In this document: piece by piece, positions 55,950 through 64,000 of the stretch
How the letters are laid out: each line of letters opens with the position of its first letter
How positions within the stretch are numbered: position 1 is the stretch's first letter
Assembly (NCBI RefSeq): GCF_001865575.2
Contig: NZ_CP017561.2
Location: 1 to 64,000, forward strand
Length of the DNA stretch: 64,000 bases
Source: Paraburkholderia sprentiae WSM5005
Lineage (GTDB): Bacteria > Pseudomonadota > Gammaproteobacteria > Burkholderiales > Burkholderiaceae
Reading direction: 5' to 3'
Made by a program: the position numbers and the translations under genes
The notes under the pieces: model-generated
What the model was told of the DNA's origin: nothing
Databases searched by the model: none
Seen by the model: only the letters and a program-made list of their open reading frames with translations

Positions 55950-57098
55950 CTAGCTCTGCATCAACCGCTTCTGTCGCGCAACGCTCATGATCAGCCCGAT
56001 CGCGACGCCCAATGTAGTCAGCGCGGTGCCACCGTAACTCATGAAGGGCAACGGCACACCGACCACCGGCAAAATCCCGCTCACCATCCCGATATTGACG
56101 AACGCGTAGGTGAAAAACGCCATCGTCAACGAGCCGGCCAATAATCGCCCGAATAGTGTCGCGCCGTTGGCCGCGATGTAGAGCCCGCGCGCGATCAATA
56201 GCATGTACAGCGTGAGCAGCACGATCCCGCCCGCCAAACCGAACTCTTCTGCAAACACCGCGAAGATGAAGTCGGTGTGCTTCTCGGGGATGAACTCCAG
56301 ATGCGCTTGCGTGCCCTTCAGCCATCCCTTGCCGAGCGGGCCGCCCGAGCCGATCGCGATCACCGCCTGAATCGTGTGGAAGCCTTTGCCGAGCGGGTCC
56401 GAGGTCGGATCGAGCAGCGTGCAGATGCGGTGCTTCTGGTAGTCGTGCATCAGCGGCCACTGCACTTCGGGCTGACAGATCTTGTCCTGGAACGCCGCGA
56501 TCGACGCAACCGCAATTACGGCCGCGATCAGCACCGGCACGATCAGCCTGAAGCTCAATCCCGCGAAGTAAATCACGAACAGGCCCGCCGCGAACACGAG
56601 CACGGCCGTGCCGAGGTCAGGCTGCTTCGCGATCAGGCCGACCGGCACGATGAGGATCACGAAGCCGACCAGATAGTCGTACCAGCGCATCACGCCTTCG
56701 CGGCGCTGGTAATACCAGGCTAGCATCAGCGGTGTCGCAATCTTCAGGATTTCCGACGGCTGGATCACTACGCCGACGTTGATCCAGCGCTTCGCGCCCT
56801 TGCGCGTGAGGCCGAACATCGCGACCGCGACCAGTAACGCGATCCCGAACGTATAAAGCGGGACCGCGAAGCGCATCAGCGTAGTGGGCGGCACATTGGC
56901 GAGTGCCCACATCAGCACGAAGGTGAGCAGGATGTTGCGCAACTGGTCTTCGACGCGACCCGGCATATCGAGCGTCGCGCTGTACAGCGTGACGATGCCG
57001 ACGCACAGCAGCAGAAACACGATCAGTGCGAGCGGACGGTCGAAGCCGACGAACATCCGCTTGATGCGCTCGAGCCAGGCGCGCTTGTCGAATTGCAT
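55950..57098 (-). CDS. rodA: Rod-shape SEDS peptidoglycan glycosyltransferase RodA
   Basis: RodA polymerises glycan strands for cell elongation together with PBP2. The 382 residues contain about ten membrane segments and SEDS motifs (WINVGVVIQPSEILKIATPL, QPDLGTAVLVFAAGLFV, FAVFAEEFGLAGGIVLL, PLPFMSYGGTALTTLGVAIG). It is 10 bp after mrdA and last in the mreB-mreC-mreD-mrdA-rodA cluster. Confidence 0.96.
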   Translation of the reverse strand: MQFDKRAWLERIKRMFVGFDRPLALIVFLLLCVGIVTLYSATLDMPGRVEDQLRNILLTFVLMWALANVPPTTLMRFAVPLYTFGIALLVAVAMFGLTRKGAKRWINVGVVIQPSEILKIATPLMLAWYYQRREGVMRWYDYLVGFVILIVPVGLIAKQPDLGTAVLVFAAGLFVIYFAGLSFRLIVPVLIAAVIAVASIAAFQDKICQPEVQWPLMHDYQKHRICTLLDPTSDPLGKGFHTIQAVIAIGSGGPLGKGWLKGTQAHLEFIPEKHTDFIFAVFAEEFGLAGGIVLLTLYMLLIARGLYIAANGATLFGRLLAGSLTMAFFTYAFVNIGMVSGILPVVGVPLPFMSYGGTALTTLGVAIGLIMSVARQKRLMQS

Positions 57099-57108
57099 GC
57101 CTTTCTCC

Positions 57109-59460
57109 TTATTCGTCGATGCCGCCGGCGGCCGGCTGGCGCGGTGACGCGCCCTGGAGGCTGCCCTCGCGCGACGGCGCCGCTACGGTTGGCATCGGCT
57201 CGCTGGCCGGACGTGGCTTGTGCGGGGCGCTGGACGCACGCGACGCGGACTTCTTTGTCGCGGCCGACGCCGAAGCGGGCTTCGCCGTCGAAGCCGCCGC
57301 AGGCGAGCTGGCCGTTGCCGCCGCCGCCGCGCCAGCGGACGCCGCCACCGGCGCAGACGCGCCATTCGGGCCCGAAGCAGCAATCGCAGTCGACGCACCC
57401 GAAGCCGCCGCCGCAGCTGCCGCTCCCGGCACGGGCAGTGCCGTAAAGCCCGCCGCAATCTTCAGCGGCTGAGTGCCCTCGTGCGATGGCGGCGTATCGC
57501 CGACCTGCGGCGCGGATGCTTCGAGCGTGCTCGATGCCGCGGCTGCGACGGCCGCTTCCTCCGCGCCGGGCCTGTTCTTGCCGACCAGGTAGTAGTCGAG
57601 CACCTTGCGCGCGATCGGACCGGCCGCCTCCGCGCCCCAGCCGCCGTTTTCGACGACCAGCGCGAGTGCGATCTTCGGTTGATCGACCGGCGCGAACGCG
57701 ATGAACAGCGCGTGGTCGCGCAAATTCTCGGCAACCGCGTGACCTTTGTAGTTCGCACCCTGCAGCGAGTAGACCTGCGCGGTACCGGTCTTGCCGGCCG
57801 CCTGGTACGGCGCGCCCGCGAACACCTTGGCCGCCGTGCCGTTCGTCACCACGCCTTCCATCGCGCGCTTGATGAAGTCGATGTCCTGCTGCTTGACCGC
57901 GATCCTGTCGCTCGGATCGCGCACCACTGGCCGCGTGTCCTTCGTGATCGGATTTTCGATGTCGCGCACGAGGTGCGGTTTCATCACGACGCCGTTGTTC
58001 GCGAGCGTTGCGGTGGCATGCGCGAGTTGCAGGATCGTGAACGAGTTATAGCCCTGGCCGATGCCGAGGCTGACCGTCTCACCTTCGTACCACTTCTGCT
58101 GCTCGGGTCGGCGGTACGCATGGCGCTTCCAGTCGGTCGACGGCAGGATGCCCTTCGCCTCGCCGCTGATGTCGATGCCGGTGATCTGCCCGAAGCCCCA
58201 CGGCTTCATGAAGTTCGCAATGTTGTTGACGCCGAGATCGTGCGCGAGCATGTAGAAGTACGTGTCGTTCGACACGACGATCGCGCGGTTCATGTCGACC
58301 CAGCCTTGGCCCGAGCGCACGTCGTTGCGAAACGTGTGGCCGCCGAACGTATAGTAACCGGGATCCTGGAAGCCCCAGCCCGGTGTGCGCTTGTGCAGCG
58401 TCAGCGCGGCGAGCGCCATGAACGGCTTGTAAGTCGAGCCCGGCGGATAAGTGCCGTGCAGCGGCCGGTTCAAGAGCGGATGATCGGGCGAGTTGTTCAG
58501 TTCGTCCCAGGTCTGCTGGTCGATACCGTCGACGAAGGCGTTCGGATCGAAGCTCGGCGCCGACACGAACGCGAGCACGTCGCCGGTGGACGGCTCGATC
58601 GCGACGAGCGCGCCGCGGCGTCCGGCGAACGCCTGCTCGGCGACCTGCTGCAAACCGATGTCGAGCGACAGCTCGAGGTTGTTGCCCGGCGTCGCCTGGG
58701 TGCGCGACAGCGTGCGCACAGGGCGGCCGCCCGCGGTCACCTCGACTTCCTCGAAGCCGGTCTGGCCGTGCAGCTCGGTTTCGTAGCTCTGCTCGACGCC
58801 GATCTTGCCGATGTAGTCGGTGCCCTTGTAGTTGTTCGCGTCCAGACGCGGATCGTAGTGATCCGGGTCGCTGTCGTTCTGATCGCTCGCGTCGTCGATG
58901 CGGTCCTGGTCGCGCTGCGAAATCCGTCCAATGTAGCCGATCACGTGCGCGGCGGTCGGCCCGAGCGGATACTGGCGGAACAGCCGCGCGCGCACTTCGA
59001 CGCCGGGGAAGCGGAAGCGCTGCGCGGTGAAGCGCGCGACTTCGTCGTCGGTCAGGCGCGTGCGGATCGGCAGACTTTCGAAGTTCTTCGAGTCTTCCTG
59101 CAGCTTCTTGAAACGGCGGCGGTCGCGCGCGTCGATCGACACGACGGTGGCCAGGTTGTCGATCACGTTGTCGAGCGAGTCGTTCAGCTTCGAAGGGGTG
59201 ATTTCGAGCGTATAGGCCGAGTAGTTCTTCGCGAGCACGACGCCGTTGCGATCGGTGATGATGCCGCGGTTCGGCACGATCGGCGCGACGGAGATGCGGT
59301 TTTCATCGGCCTGCAGCGAGTACTTGCTGTAGTGCCAGACCTGCAGGAACAGGAAGCGAAAGCCGATCAGCCCGAAGCAGACGAACACGAACAGGCCCGC
59401 CGCCGCGACGCGCAGGCGGAATTTCGTGAGCTGCTGTTGAGTGTCCTTGAATTCGGTCAT
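57109..59460 (-). CDS. mrdA: Penicillin-binding protein 2 (elongation transpeptidase)
   Basis: PBP2 is the class B transpeptidase of the elongasome. The 783 residues have a single N-terminal membrane anchor (VAAAGLFVFVCFGLIGFRFL), a dimerisation/pedestal domain, and the transpeptidase domain with PPGSTYKPF (SxxK), SND and KTGTAQ motifs. It extends well past the usual length with an Ala/Ser/Pro-rich low-complexity tail of about 130 residues. It is coupled to rodA. Confidence 0.95.
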   Translation of the reverse strand: MTEFKDTQQQLTKFRLRVAAAGLFVFVCFGLIGFRFLFLQVWHYSKYSLQADENRISVAPIVPNRGIITDRNGVVLAKNYSAYTLEITPSKLNDSLDNVIDNLATVVSIDARDRRRFKKLQEDSKNFESLPIRTRLTDDEVARFTAQRFRFPGVEVRARLFRQYPLGPTAAHVIGYIGRISQRDQDRIDDASDQNDSDPDHYDPRLDANNYKGTDYIGKIGVEQSYETELHGQTGFEEVEVTAGGRPVRTLSRTQATPGNNLELSLDIGLQQVAEQAFAGRRGALVAIEPSTGDVLAFVSAPSFDPNAFVDGIDQQTWDELNNSPDHPLLNRPLHGTYPPGSTYKPFMALAALTLHKRTPGWGFQDPGYYTFGGHTFRNDVRSGQGWVDMNRAIVVSNDTYFYMLAHDLGVNNIANFMKPWGFGQITGIDISGEAKGILPSTDWKRHAYRRPEQQKWYEGETVSLGIGQGYNSFTILQLAHATATLANNGVVMKPHLVRDIENPITKDTRPVVRDPSDRIAVKQQDIDFIKRAMEGVVTNGTAAKVFAGAPYQAAGKTGTAQVYSLQGANYKGHAVAENLRDHALFIAFAPVDQPKIALALVVENGGWGAEAAGPIARKVLDYYLVGKNRPGAEEAAVAAAASSTLEASAPQVGDTPPSHEGTQPLKIAAGFTALPVPGAAAAAAASGASTAIAASGPNGASAPVAASAGAAAAATASSPAAASTAKPASASAATKKSASRASSAPHKPRPASEPMPTVAAPSREGSLQGASPRQPAAGGIDE

Positions 59461-59539
59461 GCGATTCTACAAAAGGCCGGCATGCGGCCATCAAGAGTGT
59501 GCGCTCAAACCGGCCCTGGCCGGTGGGCCCGCTGCGCGA

Positions 59540-60052
59540 TCAAATGGGGCGCGTATCGTCCGGGTCGGCTGGGCGGCGCTGCGGCATCAGCAGCAGCATG
59601 CTCGCAACCGGCCACAACGCGGCTTCGACGAAACCGTCGATCAGATAACTCCAGCCCGGAAACGCCGCGCCGGTCAACAACCGGATCACGAACGGCACCA
59701 GTTGCGCGACGACGAGCAGCGGCATCACCGCGAACGTTTGCACGCCGAGCGACATCCACAGCACGCGGCGGTGAATCGTGATCGCGCCGTACGACAGCAG
59801 CGTGTAGGCGAGCGCGTGCTCGCCGAGCAGGCTCGCGTTGTGCACGTCCATCAGCAGGCCGAGCAGAAACGCGATGCCCATGCCCACCTTGCGCGGCTGA
59901 TGCACATTCCAGAACAGCAGCACGAGTGCGACGAAATCGGGCACGCCGGCGAGACGCCCCCACGGCATCAGGTTCAGCAGGAACGCTGCTGCGAGGCTGA
60001 ACGCGATGAAGTACGGATTGACCGGCTGCAGGATATATTGCGGGCGATTCAT
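59540..60052 (-). CDS. mreD: Rod-shape determining protein MreD
   Basis: This 170-residue integral membrane protein has five to six segments (FIAFSLAAAFLLNLMPWGR, FVALVLLFWNVHQP, MGIAFLLGLLMDVHNASLLG, the last two being MreD signatures). It scaffolds MreC and the elongasome. It overlaps mreC by 4 bp and lies before mrdA. Confidence 0.93.
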   Translation of the reverse strand: MNRPQYILQPVNPYFIAFSLAAAFLLNLMPWGRLAGVPDFVALVLLFWNVHQPRKVGMGIAFLLGLLMDVHNASLLGEHALAYTLLSYGAITIHRRVLWMSLGVQTFAVMPLLVVAQLVPFVIRLLTGAAFPGWSYLIDGFVEAALWPVASMLLLMPQRRPADPDDTRPI

Positions 60053-61185
60053 GGCTGAGCCCCCGGCTCGGCTTGCGGCTTCGCGCTCTTCGCGGCGGCC
60101 GGCTTTTCGGCTTTCCTGTCGGCTGCTGGCTTCTCGGACTTTTTGTCGGCCGCGGCTTTGGCCGGCGCCTTTTCCGTGGCTTTGGCGGCGGGCTTTTCTG
60201 CCGTAGCTTTGTCGGCGGCGCTCCTGTCGCCTGGCTTGGTGGCGGATTTTTCCGCCGCCCCCTTGCCGTCCGCAGCTTTGGCGCCCTTCTTCGCTTTTGC
60301 CTCCTTCGCGACGGTCGCCGCGTCGGGTGCGTCGGCCGGGCGCGGCGGCGCGTCGTTCTGGACGTGTAGCACGAGCACTTGACGCGCCCCGCGTACCGCC
60401 GCGACGGGCAGACTGACCACATGCGCAAACGCGGTGTCGGCCTGCTTATCGACGCGCACGACCTTCGCGACCGGCAGTCCCGGCGGATATACACCGTCGA
60501 GGCCGCTGGTGACGAGTTCGTCGCCGCTCTGCACGTCGGCGCTGATCGGGACGAAGCGCAGATCGAGCGTGTCGCCCTTCGGCGTACCGTAGATCACGCT
60601 GCGCAAGCCGGTGCGCAGGATTTCGACCGGCACGGCCTGGTCCTTGTCCGTCAGCAGCGTGACCTCGGCCTGCAGCGGGAACACCCGTGTGACCTGGCCG
60701 ATCACGCCGTCTTCGTCGACGACCGGCGAACCGTTCTGGATGCCTTGCTGCGCGCCGCGTCCGATCACGACCTTCTGCGTGAACGGATCGCGCGTGTCGT
60801 ACTGGATTTCGGCGGGCAACGATTGGGTGGTGAGGCGCTGCGACAGTTGCAGTAGCGCACGCAGATGGGCGTTTTCGGCGTTGAGCGACGCCGCCGTGTT
60901 GGCCTGCTGCGACAACTGCAGATCCTTCGCGCGCAGCTTCGCGTTCTCGTTGCGCAGGGTGGCGCTCGTTACGGCGAGGTCGGCGGCGCCCATGAAGATG
61001 TCGCGCGGCACGAGCGCTGCGCGCTGCAACGGATAAAGACCCGCGCCGAGCACGCCGCGGACGATTTCGAGCGTCTTGAAGCGGGCATCGGAGATCAGCA
61101 GGACCAGCGCCAGCACGACGAAGAACACCAGCCGGGCGAGAGCGGAGGGGCCTTGCTTGAACAGGGGCGGCGGACTGTATTCCAT
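60049..61185 (-). CDS. mreC: Rod-shape determining protein MreC
   Basis: MreC is a periplasmic elongasome scaffold anchored by one membrane segment (LVFFVVLALVLLISDARF) followed by a coiled coil and two beta-barrel subdomains (VIGRGAQQGIQNGSPVVDED, GVYPPGLPVAKVVRVDKQAD). At 378 residues it is longer than usual because of an Ala/Lys/Pro-rich C-terminal tail (about residues 295-378). Confidence 0.93.
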   Translation of the reverse strand: MEYSPPPLFKQGPSALARLVFFVVLALVLLISDARFKTLEIVRGVLGAGLYPLQRAALVPRDIFMGAADLAVTSATLRNENAKLRAKDLQLSQQANTAASLNAENAHLRALLQLSQRLTTQSLPAEIQYDTRDPFTQKVVIGRGAQQGIQNGSPVVDEDGVIGQVTRVFPLQAEVTLLTDKDQAVPVEILRTGLRSVIYGTPKGDTLDLRFVPISADVQSGDELVTSGLDGVYPPGLPVAKVVRVDKQADTAFAHVVSLPVAAVRGARQVLVLHVQNDAPPRPADAPDAATVAKEAKAKKGAKAADGKGAAEKSATKPGDRSAADKATAEKPAAKATEKAPAKAAADKKSEKPAADRKAEKPAAAKSAKPQAEPGAQP

Positions 61186-61335
61186 GGTCGGCGCCGGGGG
61201 CGTGAGCGGTTGGGTGAGACGGCGACGCGCAAGGCGCGGTCAGCGCGCGGAGGCTGGTCGGCCCAGCCAACGACAAAGCGGCCCGCAAGGGGCCGTGTGC
61301 CAGATCCGCGTTACTGACATGGGAGAAAGGCTCGC

Positions 61336-62379
<1,044 letters not shown>

Positions 62380-62753
62380 TCAAAATCCTGTCTCGCTGGG
62401 GGCCGGGCCTCGCACCGTATGCGTAGGGCGGCAGCGGAAAAATAACAGCTTCAACCGGGCGGTAGCGTCGCCACATGAACTTGAAGCTGCGGGGGAGTCT
62501 ACCGGAGGCCGTTGCAAACCGAGGGCTGACAGCGCCGGACGTTGCTGAGCATTGTCCGTAAGGCCTTGGTAAGTCGGTCCGGGTTTGGGTCGAACGCGTA
62601 ATGATACCTTATAATTTTGGATGTTTTGAAGGAAACCGAGCGCACATTTTGGCGTTGCCGCGCCTTTTTGTGGATTGTCCTATCTTGTCGTAACCCGCTG
62701 TTGCAATGCGACTTTTTTGCGTGTTGTGACGTCCCACCCATTCCGGTGAATGC
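62380..62753. promoter_or_regulatory. Divergent promoter region between mreB and gatC
   Basis: A 374-bp gap serving both divergent units. TATAAT (62610-62615) on the plus strand is a good -10 for gatC but has only weak -35 candidates (TTGGGT, 19-bp spacer). On the minus strand TTCAAA / TATCAT with an 18-bp spacer overlaps it and could serve mreB. No gene is supported. Confidence 0.4.
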
Positions 62754-63053
62754 ATGGCTCTGACCCTGACCGATGTAAAACGCATCGCGCATCTCGCGCG
62801 GCTCGAACTGGCCGATGCCGACGCCGAGCACACGCGTGCCCAGCTGAATGATTTTTTCGGCCTGGTCGAGCAGATGCAGGCGGTCGATACCGCCGGCATC
62901 GCGCCGCTTGCCCATCCGATCGAGCAGATCGAAGACGTCGCGCTGCGTCTGCGTGACGACGCCGTCACCGAGACGGTCGAGCGCGAGGCTTTCCAGCGCC
63001 CCGCGCCGGCCGTTCAGGACGGCCTGTACCTCGTGCCGAAGGTGATCGAATAA
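62754..63053 (+). CDS. gatC: Asp/Glu-tRNA amidotransferase subunit C
   Basis: GatC is the small bridging subunit of GatCAB, which amidates Asp-tRNA(Asn) and Glu-tRNA(Gln). The 99 residues begin [20 protein letters not shown] and end in the conserved [20 protein letters not shown] stretch with [10 protein letters not shown]. It lies upstream of gatA. Confidence 0.95.
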   Translation: MALTLTDVKRIAHLARLELADADAEHTRAQLNDFFGLVEQMQAVDTAGIAPLAHPIEQIEDVALRLRDDAVTETVEREAFQRPAPAVQDGLYLVPKVIE

Positions 63054-63212
63054 GACCCGCCGGGCCGACCCCGGGGTCTGGCGTCGGCGCGAGCCTTCGT
63101 GATCCGGACGCGCGTCCTCGCCGCGAACCTTGCCGGGCCGGCCTGCCGACGGGCAACCGAACGCCTCTACGGCAGCGTGACCTTGCTGCCGCGCTTTCCA
63201 GGATAAAACGCA

Positions 63213-64000
63213 ATGCATGAAAAAAGTTTGACCGAACTGCGCGCCGCGCTAGCGGCCAAGGAATGTTCCGCAGTCGAATTGGCGCAGCTGTACCTGAAGC
63301 GGATCGACGCGGCCAATAGCCTGAATGCGTTCATCCAGGTCGATCCCGAACTGACGCTCGCGCAGGCGAAAGCCGCCGACGCGCTGTTGCACACCGGCCA
63401 CGCCGGCCCGCTCGTCGGCCTGCCGATCGCTCACAAGGACGTGTTCGTCACGAAGGGCTGGCGCTCCACGGCCGGCTCGAAGATGCTCGCGAACTACCAA
63501 AGTCCGTTCGACGCGACCGTGGTCGCGCGTCTGCAGAACGCAGGCATGGTGTGCGTGGGCAAGACCAACATGGACGAGTTCGCGATGGGCTCGTCCAACG
63601 AGAATTCCTACTTCGGCGCCGTGCAGAATCCATGGGACCGCAAGGCTGTGCCGGGCGGTTCGTCGGGCGGCTCGGCTGCGGCCGTGGCCGCGCGTCTCGC
63701 GCCCGCCGCGACCGGCACCGACACCGGCGGTTCGATCCGCCAGCCGGCGTCGTTCTCGGGCATCACCGGCATCAAGCCGACGTACGGCCGCGTGTCGCGC
63801 TACGGCATGATCGCGTTCGCGTCGTCGCTCGACCAGGGCGGCCCGATGGCGCAAAGCGCGGCGGACTGCGCGACGCTGCTCAACGCGATGGCCGGCTTCG
63901 ATGAGCGTGACTCGACGAGCCTCTCGCACGAGCATGAGGACTACACGCGCTACCTCGGCAAGTCATGGCGAGACGGCGGCGCGGACCAGCCGCTCGCCGG
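63213..64000 (+). CDS. gatA: Asp/Glu-tRNA amidotransferase subunit A (3' end outside window)
   Basis: GatA is the amidase subunit of GatCAB. The visible 262 residues carry the amidase-signature triad: Lys in [13 protein letters not shown] (about residue 76), and the Ser pair in the [18 protein letters not shown] and [19 protein letters not shown] segments (about 151-175). The gene continues past the right edge. It starts with ATG after AGGATAAAACGCA. Confidence 0.96.
   Translation, partial: MHEKSLTELRAALAAKECSAVELAQLYLKRIDAANSLNAFIQVDPELTLAQAKAADALLHTGHAGPLVGLPIAHKDVFVTKGWRSTAGSKMLANYQSPFDATVVARLQNAGMVCVGKTNMDEFAMGSSNENSYFGAVQNPWDRKAVPGGSSGGSAAAVAARLAPAATGTDTGGSIRQPASFSGITGIKPTYGRVSRYGMIAFASSLDQGGPMAQSAADCATLLNAMAGFDERDSTSLSHEHEDYTRYLGKSWRDGGADQPLA

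Overview
The window reads as a chromosome segment of a Paraburkholderia/Burkholderia-type betaproteobacterium. The evidence is the high GC content, the dnaA-dnaN-gyrB order at the left edge, the fmt-htpX-rsmB-DUF4390-ntrY-ntrX order, and the mreBCD-mrdA-rodA cluster divergent from gatCA. Genus level is an inference from gene order and protein character; no database search was possible.

Layout. 1-5300: replication genes dnaA (5' end outside the window), dnaN, gyrB. 5300-9630: a degraded accessory patch with IS-end-like repeats, a tautomerase/TetR divergent pair, a DoxX protein, a second TetR, and fragments of a LysE exporter, an epimerase, a chemoreceptor and a GyrI-like protein. 9633-18800: ethanolamine ammonia-lyase (eutBC), a Cd/Zn/Pb efflux ATPase with its divergent MerR regulator and a recognisable MerR-type promoter, a 66-residue zinc-ribbon protein, DEAD-box helicase DbpA, a PLP aminotransferase and a periplasmic amino-acid-binding protein. 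A truncated AraC gene follows.

19813-31707: an 11.9 kb genomic island at the 3' end of tRNA-Lys(CTT), bounded by an exact 48-bp direct repeat. No integrase is visible inside. It is mostly defence and toxin-antitoxin cargo: a lipoprotein and hypotheticals; a three-gene RHH / ImmA-IrrE / DUF4411 (PIN-like) operon; a Kiwa system (kwaA-kwaB); a relaxase-like remnant; a DarT1 / NADAR pair; an uncharacterised 363-residue PIN-like protein; and an uncharacterised 276-residue protein convergent with, and overlapping, a DUF488 gene. The best candidates for something undescribed are the PIN-like gene and the 276-aa/DUF488 pair.

31740-64000: core genome. PaaI-type thioesterase, patatin phospholipase, D-2-hydroxyacid dehydrogenase divergent from pckG (perfect CRP-type palindrome between them), LysR regulator, topB, thioredoxin-like protein, dprA, def-fmt, LysE exporter, htpX, rsmB, DUF4390, an NtrY-like kinase with a short NtrX-like regulator, tRNA-Phe, queC-queE-queD (7-deazaguanine pathway), an HpcH/HpaI aldolase with a Sel1-repeat protein, the rod-shape cluster (mreB, mreC, mreD, mrdA, rodA on the minus strand) and gatC-gatA (gatA runs off the right edge).

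The core parts form coherent modules: replication start, formylmethionine processing, queuosine precursor synthesis, cell elongation and transamidation. The island is a stack of independent anti-phage or addiction modules.
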